Positions 45,401 to 55,647 of a stretch of 64,000 nucleotides of DNA are shown piece after piece. Numbering within the stretch: position 1 is the stretch's first letter; each line of letters opens with the position of its first letter. Below the pieces are notes generated by a model. That model saw only the letters and a program-made list of their open reading frames with translations, was not told the origin of the DNA and did no database searches. Source of the stretch: Microcoleus vaginatus WJT46-NPBG5 (GTDB taxonomy: Bacteria > Cyanobacteriota > Cyanobacteriia > Cyanobacteriales > Oscillatoriaceae); assembly GCA_019359355.1 (NCBI GenBank), contig JAHHHM010000009.1, positions 124,001 through 188,000 on the forward strand, read 5' to 3'. The translations under genes and the position numbers were made by a program.

Positions 45401-46576
45401 TCAGGATTCCCTAAAGTCTTCTGTGCCCAAAAGTTCGGCAATGACTTGCCGTTCCGCCGGCGGTTGGTCTGGCAGCGATTTCCGGGCGTCGGTAATCAAC
45501 CAGTCTAAAGCGGCTGCTTCCAGGTCAATGTTTTCGCCGTTTTTATCGATGCAGTAACGCCCAAAAACCAATTTATCGATTAACCGTGCCCCTTGCCCCA
45601 AGCGCGAGTATTCAAAAATCACGCTGTTTTCCACGGTTGCCCCACTGCAAATACAGCAATTCGGGCCGATCATCGTTGGCCCGATAATTTTTGCACCATC
45701 TTCAATGCGAGTCATGCCCCCGATGTAAACCGGCCCTTGGATCTCGACTTTGTCCCAGTTAATCGCGACGTTGAGACCTGTGTAGACGCCTGGTTTCACT
45801 TCATGCCCTGGAATGGCCACATTTTTGACTTCTCCGAGCAGCACGCCGCGAATGGCACGCCAGTAGTCAGGAACTTTACCAATGTCCACCCATTGAAAAT
45901 CCATTGTGATGCCATAGAATGGCGCTCCAATTTTTACCAGATGGGGGAACAACTGGCCACCAATGTCAAATTCTTGGCCGGAGGGGATGTAATCTAAGAC
46001 TTCTGGCTCAAAAATGTAAATGCCGGTGTTGATGCTGGTGCTAAGGGCTTCTTCGACTTTGGGTTTTTCTTGGAAGGCTTTGATCCGGCCTTCTTCATCT
46101 GTAACCACGACCCCATAGCTAGGGACTTCGTCTTTGGGGACGGATTTCATAACCACTGTGGCAATTGAACCTTTTTCTCGGTGCCACTTGACAGCAGCGG
46201 TTAAGTCCAGGTCAATTAAGGCATCGCCACACAGAACCACAAAGGTGTCATCAAAAAACGGCGAGAAGTCTTGGATGCGGCGCATCCCGCCGGCTGAACC
46301 TACCGCTTCCCCTAAAAGTTCACCTTCTACAATTCTGCCTTCAAAGGAATAGGCAATCTGAACCCCAAACCGCTGGCCATCTCGGAAATAGTTCTCAATT
46401 TCATTTGCTAGATGGCTGACGTTGACCATGATTTCGTTAAAGCCGTGTTGCCGTAGCAACTCAACCAAGAACTCCATCACTGGTTTTTGCAGGATGGGAA
46501 TCATGGGTTTGGGAATGGTTTGGGTAATGGGGCGGACGCGGGTGCCCTTCCCAGCAGCCAGAATCATGGCTTTCAT
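45401..46576 (-). CDS. NDP-sugar pyrophosphorylase with left-handed beta-helix (mannose-1-P guanylyltransferase-like)
   Basis: A 391-residue nucleotidyltransferase. The N-terminal Rossmann-like domain has MILAAGKGTRVRPIT and the KP loop (PKPMIPIL), with metal-binding VLCGDALID near residue 115 and the sugar-binding VPSYGVVVTDEEG and FQEKPK regions. From about residue 260 there are hexapeptide-type repeats (VYIGGMTRIEDGAKIIGPTMIGPNC) forming a left-handed beta-helix. Cyanobacterial proteins of this build are annotated as mannose-1-phosphate guanylyltransferase or glucose-1-phosphate thymidylyltransferase; the base and sugar cannot be settled from sequence. Likely role: precursors for exopolysaccharide or glycans. 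It ends 2 bases from the shared terminator. Confidence 0.85.
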   Translation of the reverse strand: MKAMILAAGKGTRVRPITQTIPKPMIPILQKPVMEFLVELLRQHGFNEIMVNVSHLANEIENYFRDGQRFGVQIAYSFEGRIVEGELLGEAVGSAGGMRRIQDFSPFFDDTFVVLCGDALIDLDLTAAVKWHREKGSIATVVMKSVPKDEVPSYGVVVTDEEGRIKAFQEKPKVEEALSTSINTGIYIFEPEVLDYIPSGQEFDIGGQLFPHLVKIGAPFYGITMDFQWVDIGKVPDYWRAIRGVLLGEVKNVAIPGHEVKPGVYTGLNVAINWDKVEIQGPVYIGGMTRIEDGAKIIGPTMIGPNCCICSGATVENSVIFEYSRLGQGARLIDKLVFGRYCIDKNGENIDLEAAALDWLITDARKSLPDQPPAERQVIAELLGTEDFRES

Positions 46577-46801
46577 AAAAGTTTTTCTCTCAAGCCGTGG
46601 CCAATCAATTTAGTCAATTGATAGTTTACAGTTCGGTTAATGCCGATGGGAGCGAAGGACGCGCAAGTCATGCGTTGATTTAGAAATTTATAGTTTAGTC
46701 CAGCCGGCTCCAAACAACAGGCTACCAGTTATTTTCCCCATTAATGCACATTTCTTGAGATCCTGTGGATGCCGGCGTGCTGACGCATCCTTTTCAGTGG
46801 C

Positions 46802-47707
46802 TCAACTTGTCGGTTTAATGCTTTCATCGACTTTGGCTGCTGGTTGTTGCAGCGATTCTGGCAATGCCCGAATTTTTAAGTCTTGGTAGAATTCCTCTTG
46901 GCTTAACTCAACCTTAGATTGAGCCGACAGCAACAGCAACGCCCAGAAAACGCCGACTCGGTCGTTTTCCTTCATTTCTTCCCGACCCGCATCTGCCGGC
47001 ACGGGTGACTCATCGGCAGCTTGCTGGGTTGCGGATGACAAGCATTGTAGCAATTGGTCTAGCTCCAGCCACTCGTGTTCTTGAGAAATGTGACTCCAAT
47101 GCTGGGCAAAAAACCGCTCTAAGATGCCGGCAACTTCGGAAAGATTTTCCTGGTGGGCCAAATGCGTGATGGCACGAGCAGTCTGGGCGCTGGATTTGGG
47201 GCTAGATTTTTTGGGACGTGCCCGACGAGGGCGATCTTCCATTGCGGCTGCCATCAGCTGTAGCTGGTCGATCAATTCCTGAAGGGTGACGCGGCGTTTT
47301 TGCGGCGGCTGGGCAACGGCACGCCGGCGCAGTTGGCGCTCTAGCTTCAGTGGCCCTCGCTGTGCGCTATCATCTTCAAGCAGTTCTGTGTCGTCTTCGA
47401 GCAGTTCTGCCTCGTCCTCCGGTTCTGATGTACGAGCCAGACTGTCGGCTTTGAGCAATACCAGCATCGAGGCATACAAAAAAGCCTGCCCCGACTGCGA
47501 TAGGGCGACTTCCCGCTCAAGTTGGCCGGCCTCTCGAACTGGAGCGAGTTCACTTAAAAAGCGATCTATTACCTCAATCACTTGGACATCCCAGGGGTTA
47601 ATTTCTCCCTGTTTGGCCAGGTCAATCAGCAGGGCGATGCCGAGTTCTGGGGCAGACGAGCCGCGACGATTGAGGTTCGCTGCATCTGGGGACAATGAAA
47701 CTGTCAT
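46802..47707 (-). CDS. scpA: Segregation and condensation protein A
   Basis: A 301-residue kleisin, the bridge of the SMC-ScpA-ScpB condensin. The N-terminal SMC-neck-binding part (ELGIALLIDLAKQGEINPWDVQVIEVIDRFL) and the C-terminal winged helix (DRVGVFWALLLLSAQSKVELSQEEFYQDLKI) are clear. The middle is an acidic segment followed by a basic, Arg/Lys/Ser-rich linker (RPRRARPKKSSPKSS), as usual for a kleisin. GAAGG lies 8-9 bases before the ATG. No scpB or smc is nearby. Confidence 0.92.
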   Translation of the reverse strand: MTVSLSPDAANLNRRGSSAPELGIALLIDLAKQGEINPWDVQVIEVIDRFLSELAPVREAGQLEREVALSQSGQAFLYASMLVLLKADSLARTSEPEDEAELLEDDTELLEDDSAQRGPLKLERQLRRRAVAQPPQKRRVTLQELIDQLQLMAAAMEDRPRRARPKKSSPKSSAQTARAITHLAHQENLSEVAGILERFFAQHWSHISQEHEWLELDQLLQCLSSATQQAADESPVPADAGREEMKENDRVGVFWALLLLSAQSKVELSQEEFYQDLKIRALPESLQQPAAKVDESIKPTS

Positions 47708-48042
47708 ATATTAGACCTTCATCTCAAATCCGCGCATACAGACTCGTGTCGAATGCTAAGTTAACACAGCTGCATTCAGCTATCGCGCCCCGCAAAGTAC
47801 ACAGGGGAAGTGGGGGAGCTTTTGGGGGTTTTTAACATTGAAGGCGCAAATCAGGGGAGATGGGGAGATACTGGGAAACGATTAGGTAATTAATTAACCG
47901 TAAATTATCTCATTTTTGAGTGAGAAGGGCAAGCTAGCCACTAGCAGCCGGTAGGCCGTGGCAGCGGTTGGAGCAGGTTGTGGCTTTAATGTTAAGGAGC
48001 CGGTGATGCCAATGCCTCACCCAGGCTCGCATTTGTGTCTCA
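47708..48042. other. 335-base spacer between lapA and scpA
   Basis: No gene, RNA or strong hairpin is seen on either strand. It separates two minus-strand genes. Confidence 0.35.
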
Positions 48043-48426
48043 TCAGGCGTCTATGGTTGACACCTCCTGAGCGAGAGACGCATTCGTGGTAAGGGGTTCG
48101 CTGGCAGGGGGCAGCCGGTGCTGGTCGTGCAATTCTGCTTTATAGCGTTCCACATCTTGCTCTAACTGTTGAATGCGGTCATCTTGTTTGCGAATTTGAC
48201 GAATATCTTGACGGGCTGCCAGTAGCCGCTGCAAGCGAGTCCACACGCCAAAAAGCCAAGCTAAGACGGCTCCAATCCCCATCGCCAAAATCAGTTCAAT
48301 GGAAATTGGGGCTTGAAACTGGATACCTTCGATAATCTGAATGGTTGCCGGCTGTGTATTTTCGATGCTGAATAAAACCAGCGCTAAGCATAATACGAAG
48401 ATAATGACGAAGTTGAGCGGTCGCAT
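48043..48426 (-). CDS. LapA/DUF1049 family membrane protein
   Basis: A 127-residue protein with two membrane segments (about 6-21, FVIIFVLCLALVLF, and 43-61, ELILAMGIGAVLAWLFG) separated by the family's IENTQPATIQII loop, then a cytoplasmic coiled coil (QDIRQIRKQDDRIQQLEQDVERYKAEL). It matches the LapA domain (DUF1049), linked in other bacteria to lipopolysaccharide assembly. A perfect AGGAG stands 7 bases before the ATG. The gene stands alone with a long upstream spacer. Confidence 0.85.
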   Translation of the reverse strand: MRPLNFVIIFVLCLALVLFSIENTQPATIQIIEGIQFQAPISIELILAMGIGAVLAWLFGVWTRLQRLLAARQDIRQIRKQDDRIQQLEQDVERYKAELHDQHRLPPASEPLTTNASLAQEVSTIDA

Positions 48427-49347
48427 CGATGGACTCCTGCATCTTGGGGTTCATTTGCCCATTTTACGGGGGCACCGGCACGATTCAGCACTGTGGAGTT
48501 TGAGATTTTAATGGGAAATCTGCGACAGGGAGATAAATTCTGATTGATGAAACTCTGCCGGTGAATTTTGGGGCTGGGGTTTGCCGTCTTATGTGCTGAA
48601 ATAATTATAAAATTTCCGTTTGATAAGTTTATTATAAAGTAGGGAAGGAAATTAATGAACAAACCGGCTGATGCAGGATGGAGCCGTTGCCGGCTAGCTT
48701 TGAAGCAATTGGTGCCGGTTCAGCAGTCGCCATCGGTTAGGATGATCGCTCTCTGGAAGCATAGATTTTGCAACAAGACAATTAGCAAATTTAGCTAATT
48801 AAGTTACAGACAAATCTTGATAAAGTCCCAAAAGCTGAGGCTGTGGTGGTAGTCGCTTTGCGGAAACCGAAAAATAATTTTGGATTTTTGGCGCGAGTGT
48901 TTGCGATTTTGCCATAATCAAGCTATCAGTTAAAAAGACCGGCAAGAAGCTATCAGTGCAATTTGAAAATGTAACATTTTATATCAAAGACGCAGCGGCG
49001 CTTGTTCTTTCTATCTAGGTTTACCTAGTGAGACTTGGCGGATAAAAATTTCTGATTAGATTTTTCCCTCTCCCCGTCTTTCGTTTTTTCACTAAAAGAT
49101 GCGAGATGCTCTCTGTGAGGGTTGCTACCGGGCGAGTTTCGGCTTTTTCCTAGCAGATTGAGCGCGACTGGCGAGAACGCTGCGAAAATGTGCCGATGTT
49201 TACTGACAGTAAATGTCCAGCTGCTGAGAGCGAGTTGCTCGATCTTGCCGACGATTCCCCAAACCTTGTTGATTCTACGGCTTTCTTAACAAGATGTTGG
49301 CGCTACAATTTTATATTTAAGCCACTACCTTTAAGGATAACCCTACT
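48427..49347. other. 921-base region upstream of the giant kinase gene
   Basis: No convincing gene is found. A 64-codon frame at 49190-49384 overlaps the start of the giant kinase and is treated as chance. The region holds the divergent promoters for lapA and the kinase. I saw no tRNA or riboswitch core in it. Confidence 0.35.
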
Positions 49348-52300
49348 ATGCTTACTGTCCCTGGTTACCAAATTCTCGCTTTAATTTATGAAAGTGCCAA
49401 TTCCCTGGTTTATCGGGGACGCCGTGAGCATGATAATCAACCTGTTATCCTAAAGCTGCTCAAACACGAGTATCCCTCCCCAGCAGAACTTGCCAGATAT
49501 GAGCAGGAATATGAAATTACTCGGTCTTTAAATTTAGAAGGTGTGGTTAAAGCTTATGATTTGCTAAAGTATCAAAATACTTCTGTTATGGTTTTAGAGG
49601 ATTTTGGCGGCGAGTCATTAAGAACTTTGATGGCTTCGCAAAGATTTACACTTTTAGGATTTCTGACGCTGGCGGTGAAAATTGCCAAAAGCCTGGGAAA
49701 TCTTCACGCTGTTAATATTATACACAAAGATATCAATCCCTCCAATATTAGTTTTAATCCTGCGACCGAGCAATTAAAGATCATTGATTTTAGTATTTCC
49801 ACTGTTTTATCTCGCGAAAGTACGGCAATTAAAAATCCGAGCATCTTAGAAGGAACGCTGGCTTATATGTCGCCGGAACAGACCGGCAGAATGAACCGCA
49901 GTTTGGATTATCGAACTGATTTTTATTCTTTGGGTGCTACTTTTTATGAGTTACTAACGCATCAATTGCCGTTTATTGCAACGGATGCAATGGAGTTAGT
50001 ACACTGTCACATTGCGAAGCAGCCGGTGCCTCCCCATGTGCTCAATCCAGAAATTCCTAAAGTTTTGTCTGATATTGTGATGAAGCTGTTAGCAAAAACG
50101 GCTGATAAGCGATATCAAAGTGCTTGGGGATTAATTGCAGATTTAGAGGAATGTCTGACTCAATTACAGGATAAAGGGACAATTTCGGAATTTTCGATTG
50201 GTCGGCAAGATATATCTGATAAGTTTCAAATTCCGCCAAAACTTTATGGTAGAGAGCGAGAAATTGAAACGCTTCTGATGGCTTTTGATCGGGTTTATGC
50301 CGGCACGACAGAATTAATGTTGGTTTCGGGTTATTCAGGGATTGGGAAGTCAGCCTTGGTGCAGGTTCTTTATAAACCCATTACCCGGCGCAAGGGTTAT
50401 TTTATTGCTGGAAAATTTGACCAATTTCAGCGGAATATTCCCTACTCGGCTGTTGTCAGCGCTTTTTCTGAATTGGTACGGCAACTCTTAACAGAAAGCG
50501 AAGTGCAGTTGAATCGCTGGCGCGAAAAACTTTTGACTGCTTTTGGCCCTAATGGACAAATTATTATTGATGTTATTCCCGAAGTCGAATTGATTGTAGG
50601 TTCTCAGCCGGCTATTGCGGAATTAGGGCCGACAGAGTCGCAAAATCGCTTTAACTTAGTTTTTCAAAACTTTATTCGGGTATTTTGTTCGAGGGAACAC
50701 CCACTCGTTATCTTTTTAGACGATTTGCAATGGGCGGACTCTGCAACACTCAAGTTAATTGAGTTAATGCTGATGGATGAGGGGACGCAATATCTGTTTG
50801 TAATTGGGGCATATCGAGATAATGAAGTGAGTCCGACTCATCCATTAATGATGACCCTAGACACGCTACGCCATGAAGAAGCGGTTATCAACCAACTTAG
50901 CTTAGAACCTTTGAACCTTGAGCAAATCGGCTTACTCATTGCTGAGACTTTGCACAGTAACGAACAAGCCGTGAAACCGTTAGCAGAATTGGTTGTGCGG
51001 AAAACCCAAGGCAACCCATTTTTTGTTAGTGAATTTCTCAAAACTCTCTATCACGAAAATCTCCTTACTTTTAAGCATCCATCCCCGGTCAGTAAAGGGG
51101 GATGGGAATGGAGCATGGATAGAATTGAAGCGCTTGCTATTACAGACAATGTAGTGGAGTTGATGATTTGGAAGTTAAAGAAACTGCCAGAATCAACGCA
51201 GCAAGTTTTACGGTTAGTCGCTTGTTTGGGCAATCAATTCGATTTAAACACACTGTCTTTAATTCATAAAAAAGAAGCCTCTGAAACGTTTAAAGACCTT
51301 TGGCCGGCAGTTCAAGAAGGATTAATATTACCGGCTTCAGAATTAGAGAATACAGATCTTGACTTGATTAACTATCCGCTTTTAATTCTTAATTATAAGT
51401 TTTTGCATGACCGCGTGCAACAGGCGGCTTATTCACTGATAGATGAATCAAATAAAAAAGTAGTTCATTTGGAAATTGGGCGGCTATTGCTGGCGAACAC
51501 CCCCGCAGAATACCGAAGCGAAAGAATTTTTGAGCTAGTCGATCATCTGAATGTAGCGAGATCATTAATTGCAGAGGAGGAAGAACAGCTTGAATTGGCA
51601 GTATTGAATTTAGAAGCCGCCCGAAAAGCTAAAGATGCAACTGCTTACGTTTCCGCCCAACAGTATTTGACAGCAGGAATGGAAAGTTTAAGCGAAACGA
51701 TTTGGGAGTCGCATTACGATCTAGCTTTTGCTTTGCATAAAGAACGAGCAGATATTGAATATTTAAATGGAAACTTTGAAGAATCAGAAAAATTTATCAA
51801 TTTAACCTTGGAAAATACGCAATCAACTTTAGAAAAAGCAGAAATATACAATCTTCTGATTGTGCAATATACACTGCGGGCTAAATATGAAGAGGGCGCG
51901 ACAGCAGCGAAAAAGGCTTTAGCTTTGCTAGGCATTGAACTGCCGGCAGATAATTTAAAAACGGCGATTGGTGGGGAAATTGCAGCCGCAAAAGAAAGTG
52001 TAGGAAATAAAAGCATTGCTTCTTTAGTTGACGCACCGGAGATGACTTTACCGGATAAAAGAATCGCTATAAAATTAATCAGTAACGCTTTAACATCTTT
52101 TTATCTGACTAATCTTGAGTTTTGGACTTTGAGTTTGCTAAAAGCGGTAAATATGTCGTTTCAATACGGAAACGCTCCAGAATCATGTCTTTGTTATTCT
52201 AGCTATGGAATGCTTTTGATTGGATTTTTTGGAGATTATAAATCAGCTTATGAGTTTGGAAACTTAGGGCGAAAATTGAGTGAAAAGTGGAGTACCACGG

Positions 52301-54756
52301 ATCTGAGATGTAAAGTTTTAGCAACCTTTGGTAATGCAGTTAATTACTGGTTTAAACCGATAAAAGAGGCAAACCCGATTAATAATGAAGGCTATCAAGC
52401 AGCGTTGAATTCCGGATGTCTGGAGTATGCCGGCTACTTACTCCATAACAAAATCGTCAATTTATTTATGGAAGGCAGCAATATTGCCCAAATCTTAACC
52501 GAAATTCCCAAATATTTGCAGTTTGCCCAAAAAACAAAAAATCAACTGTCAACTGATACGCTAATCGGAATGCAACTCTTGATAATGAAGTTGACGAAAC
52601 TTCAAGAGGAAGTTTCTCCTACCCCAAATGAAATTAGTGAGGGTAGCTATTTAGAAGATTGCCAGCAACGTAGCAACTTTTTATCCCTGGCTATTTATCA
52701 AATTTTTAAGTTACAAGTTCTCTACCTTTACGATCATATCGATGAAGCCGTAAAGCTTGTTGCGGAAGCCGAAAAGCTACTGCCTTTTACAGGAGGGGTG
52801 GCTGTGGCTACAGACTATAACTTTTACTCGTCACTCATTTTAATCGCTGCCGGCCCAAAAGAGTCAGAAGACGAGCAAAAACAATACTGGCAAAAATTAG
52901 AAACCAATCAACAGCAGATGAAAACTTGGGCAGAAAACTGTCCTGAGAATTTTCTGCACAAATATCTTTTAGTGGAAGCAGAAATCGCCCGCATTTCTGG
53001 GAAAGCAGAAGAGGCGATAGATTTGTATGATCAGGCAATTGAATCAGCCTTAGAAAATCATTTTACCCAAAATGAAGGCTTAGCCAATGAACTGGCAGCA
53101 AAATTCTGGTTAGCGAAAGGTAAAGAAAAGATTGCCAAAATTTATATGACTGAAGCGCATTATGGCTATCAGCGTTGGGGGGCAAAACGTAAGGTTGAAG
53201 ATTTAGAAACAAAATATGGTCAGTTGCTAACCAAAACGCCGGCTAAAAATCGGATGCGTGATACCGCCAACACCAAATTAGATGCAACGATTCATACGAC
53301 AACCGGCGGTAATTCGGAATCTCTAGATTTAGTAACCGTCATGAAGGCATCGCAAGCAATTTCTGGAGAAATTGTTCTGGATAAATTGCTTGCAAAGTTG
53401 ATGAAAATTCTCATCGAGAATGCCGGCGCACAAAAAGGCTTGTTGGTTTTGCCAAAAGATGGAAAATTGATCGTTGTAGCTGAAGCCTCTGTCACGCAAG
53501 ATGAGGTGGTGATGCAGAAATCTAACTTGGTTGAGTCGAGTCAAGATTTGCCGGTGTCGGTGATTAATTATGTTGAGCGCACTCGCTCTGATATGGTTTT
53601 AAGTAATGCTGCCGGCGAAGGACGATTTACGAGTGATCCCTATATTGCTAAACGGCAACTGAAATCAGTTTTGTGTAGCCCAATTATCAATCAAGGACAA
53701 CTGATCGGCATTCTTTATTTAGAGAACAATTTAACCACCGGCGCGTTTACTCCAGAAAGATTGGAAGTTTTAAGACTGCTTTCTTCCCAAGCTGCTGTGT
53801 CCTTAGAAAATGCTTTACTGTACGCCTCAGTTGAACAAAAAGTATCAGATAGAACACAAGAGTTAAACGAAAAAAATATCAGACTTGAACAAACTCTCCA
53901 CGAACTAAAACGCACTCAAACCAAACTGATTCAAAGCGAAAAAATGTCGAGTTTGGGTCAAATGGTTGCCGGTGTTGCCCATGAAATTAATAACCCGGTT
54001 AGTTTCATTTATGGCAATCTTACACCCGCAAGTGAATATGTTCAAAGTCTGCTTTCTGTCATTCATCTCTATCAGCAGCACTATCCAACACCGGCAGCGG
54101 AAATTTGTGAGGAGATAGAAAACATTGATTTAGAGTTTGTGGTGGAGGATCTGCAAAAACTTTTAGATTCAATGAAAGTGGGTGCTGAACGTATTCGTAA
54201 AATTGTCCTGAGTTTACGCAATTTCTCGCGGCTGGATGAAGCGGATATGAAGCCGGTGGATATCCATCAAGGAATAGAATCAACCTTGCTTATTTTGCAA
54301 CCTCGACTAAGAAAAGAAGGAGGACGTTCTGGTATTGAGATCATTAAAGAGTATGGTAAGCTGCCGCTGATTACCTGCTATGCCAGCCAAATGAATCAGG
54401 TATTTATGAATGTCTTAAGCAATGCGATTGACGCGTTAGAGTCATTCGTTCCGCGTTCAGAATCCTTGGAAAATGAGCGAGATGAAAAAACCATTTATAT
54501 TCGCACTGAAGCAAGTTCTACCGGCTTGGCGACGGTTCGGATTTCTGATAATGGCCCAGGTATGACAGAAGATGTAATTCGGAAGATATTTGATCCCTTC
54601 TTTACCACGAAGCCGGTGGGTTCCGGCACCGGCTTAGGATTATCCATTAGTTATCAAATTGTCGTAGACTCTCACGGAGGGCAGTTCAACTGTATTAGCA
54701 CCCCTGGTAAAGGTGCAGAGTTTGTGATTTCAATTCCCATCAAACCCCAAAAATAA
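49348..54756 (+). CDS. Giant Ser/Thr kinase-AAA ATPase-GAF-histidine kinase
   Basis: An 1802-residue cytoplasmic signalling protein. Residues 8-270 are a eukaryotic-type kinase (VILKLLK with the ATP-binding Lys, catalytic loop HKDINPSN instead of HRD, and IIDFS in place of DFG, then TLAYMSPEQTGR). A STAND-like AAA module follows (Walker A SGYSGIGKS near 330, Walker B VIFLDDLQWAD), then a long helical TPR-like section (about 700-1300), a GAF domain (about 1325-1485), a coiled coil, a dimerisation box with the histidine near 1544 (GVAHEINNPV), and an ATPase domain (NVLSNAIDAL, ISDNGPGM, GTGLGLSI). The kinase part may be impaired by the DFS change. The C-terminus is paralogous to the kinase at 21492. 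An in-frame CATCCCC/GGGGATG dyad at 51080-51104 looks like a repeat insertion. Confidence 0.92.
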   Translation: MLTVPGYQILALIYESANSLVYRGRREHDNQPVILKLLKHEYPSPAELARYEQEYEITRSLNLEGVVKAYDLLKYQNTSVMVLEDFGGESLRTLMASQRFTLLGFLTLAVKIAKSLGNLHAVNIIHKDINPSNISFNPATEQLKIIDFSISTVLSRESTAIKNPSILEGTLAYMSPEQTGRMNRSLDYRTDFYSLGATFYELLTHQLPFIATDAMELVHCHIAKQPVPPHVLNPEIPKVLSDIVMKLLAKTADKRYQSAWGLIADLEECLTQLQDKGTISEFSIGRQDISDKFQIPPKLYGREREIETLLMAFDRVYAGTTELMLVSGYSGIGKSALVQVLYKPITRRKGYFIAGKFDQFQRNIPYSAVVSAFSELVRQLLTESEVQLNRWREKLLTAFGPNGQIIIDVIPEVELIVGSQPAIAELGPTESQNRFNLVFQNFIRVFCSREHPLVIFLDDLQWADSATLKLIELMLMDEGTQYLFVIGAYRDNEVSPTHPLMMTLDTLRHEEAVINQLSLEPLNLEQIGLLIAETLHSNEQAVKPLAELVVRKTQGNPFFVSEFLKTLYHENLLTFKHPSPVSKGGWEWSMDRIEALAITDNVVELMIWKLKKLPESTQQVLRLVACLGNQFDLNTLSLIHKKEASETFKDLWPAVQEGLILPASELENTDLDLINYPLLILNYKFLHDRVQQAAYSLIDESNKKVVHLEIGRLLLANTPAEYRSERIFELVDHLNVARSLIAEEEEQLELAVLNLEAARKAKDATAYVSAQQYLTAGMESLSETIWESHYDLAFALHKERADIEYLNGNFEESEKFINLTLENTQSTLEKAEIYNLLIVQYTLRAKYEEGATAAKKALALLGIELPADNLKTAIGGEIAAAKESVGNKSIASLVDAPEMTLPDKRIAIKLISNALTSFYLTNLEFWTLSLLKAVNMSFQYGNAPESCLCYSSYGMLLIGFFGDYKSAYEFGNLGRKLSEKWSTTDLRCKVLATFGNAVNYWFKPIKEANPINNEGYQAALNSGCLEYAGYLLHNKIVNLFMEGSNIAQILTEIPKYLQFAQKTKNQLSTDTLIGMQLLIMKLTKLQEEVSPTPNEISEGSYLEDCQQRSNFLSLAIYQIFKLQVLYLYDHIDEAVKLVAEAEKLLPFTGGVAVATDYNFYSSLILIAAGPKESEDEQKQYWQKLETNQQQMKTWAENCPENFLHKYLLVEAEIARISGKAEEAIDLYDQAIESALENHFTQNEGLANELAAKFWLAKGKEKIAKIYMTEAHYGYQRWGAKRKVEDLETKYGQLLTKTPAKNRMRDTANTKLDATIHTTTGGNSESLDLVTVMKASQAISGEIVLDKLLAKLMKILIENAGAQKGLLVLPKDGKLIVVAEASVTQDEVVMQKSNLVESSQDLPVSVINYVERTRSDMVLSNAAGEGRFTSDPYIAKRQLKSVLCSPIINQGQLIGILYLENNLTTGAFTPERLEVLRLLSSQAAVSLENALLYASVEQKVSDRTQELNEKNIRLEQTLHELKRTQTKLIQSEKMSSLGQMVAGVAHEINNPVSFIYGNLTPASEYVQSLLSVIHLYQQHYPTPAAEICEEIENIDLEFVVEDLQKLLDSMKVGAERIRKIVLSLRNFSRLDEADMKPVDIHQGIESTLLILQPRLRKEGGRSGIEIIKEYGKLPLITCYASQMNQVFMNVLSNAIDALESFVPRSESLENERDEKTIYIRTEASSTGLATVRISDNGPGMTEDVIRKIFDPFFTTKPVGSGTGLGLSISYQIVVDSHGGQFNCISTPGKGAEFVISIPIKPQK

Positions 54757-54762
54757 TAAAGC

Positions 54763-54802
54763 GGAAGGATAAAACTTCTTTCTGCAACGGTTTTATCCTT
54801 CC
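54763..54802. terminator. 13-bp inverted repeat between convergent genes
   Basis: GGAAGGATAAAAC (54763-54775) and GTTTTATCCTTCC (54790-54802) pair perfectly around a 14-base loop, between the giant kinase stop and the DUF3153 stop. It is a likely two-way terminator, though no long T-run follows. Confidence 0.65.
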
Positions 54803-54810
54803 CCTGATTG

Positions 54811-55647
54811 TTAAGCTGACGGTTTAGGTGAAACAGTGGGTTTCCGCCGGCTGCCAATACCAAGTGCCGGCAACAATTGGTATTTCAAATATCCCCCCGC
54901 AGCGACTAACAAAATAATCAAAAACGCACCAATCCCAATCGGACTCGGTACCCAAAACACAGTTTCCAAATGATTTAACTGACCCGGTGTGAGTGCCCAA
55001 ACTAACTGATTTCCCTGCTTTTCTAGGCTAGTATCATCCGCAGCCGATTGAATCGTGCGTGCGCCCCAAGGCGTGTTTAAACTAAACTTGACATCGACTA
55101 ATTCACCCGGACTGACGAGGACATTACCCTCAGAAGAAAGCACACCTAAAGAACGCAAATCCAAGTCATAAATTAACCGATTACGAATCGCAAACAACCA
55201 ATTATTTTGATTGACAGTGAGGTGAGATTTAATCTCAGGTAACTCAGGCTCAAGCTTGGCATCTGAGCGAGATTTTTTAGAGTCAACGGGATTGAAAAAT
55301 TGGTTAAACTTTTCTTCTAGCTCAGCCCCATTATTAAAAGGAATGGTTACAACCATTTCTTGATCAGAGATTCGCTGAGTTTTGCCTCCCAGTTGCTGTG
55401 AGCGTCGCTTAACGCTATCTAACCATTGCTGAACGGTTAAGCTGCTAAAGCTCCTTAGCTGTTCTCCTAACTGAATATGCTGCACAATTTCGCCGTGAGT
55501 CTGGCTCTCGAAGTTCACGCCGACATCATACTCCACACATCCAGACAGCAATAGCGAAGCCAAAAATATCACCCATAAAAGCCGCCACCGGCTCCAGATA
55601 GTACGAATAGTTCGCATTAAAGAAAAACGATTGCTTGCTGCTATCAT
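54811..55647 (-). CDS. DUF3153 lipoprotein / membrane protein
   Basis: A protein of about 278 residues. The N-terminus has a long hydrophobic segment (LWVIFLASLLLSGC) ending in a lipobox-like LSGC, and a second hydrophobic segment lies near the C-terminus (IGIGAFLIILLVAAGG) before a basic tail. The central part (YDVGVNFESQTHGEIVQHIQLGEQL) matches DUF3153, a cyanobacterial and plastid-line family of unknown function. A GTG at 55665 opens the frame, but GGAGG about 11 bases before the ATG at 55647 decides for the latter. It is convergent with the giant kinase. Confidence 0.75.
   Translation of the reverse strand: MIAASNRFSLMRTIRTIWSRWRLLWVIFLASLLLSGCVEYDVGVNFESQTHGEIVQHIQLGEQLRSFSSLTVQQWLDSVKRRSQQLGGKTQRISDQEMVVTIPFNNGAELEEKFNQFFNPVDSKKSRSDAKLEPELPEIKSHLTVNQNNWLFAIRNRLIYDLDLRSLGVLSSEGNVLVSPGELVDVKFSLNTPWGARTIQSAADDTSLEKQGNQLVWALTPGQLNHLETVFWVPSPIGIGAFLIILLVAAGGYLKYQLLPALGIGSRRKPTVSPKPSA

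Noticed and set aside
49190-49384. A 64-codon frame just before the giant kinase
   Set aside because: It overlaps the kinase start in another frame and has no ribosome site or recognisable content.
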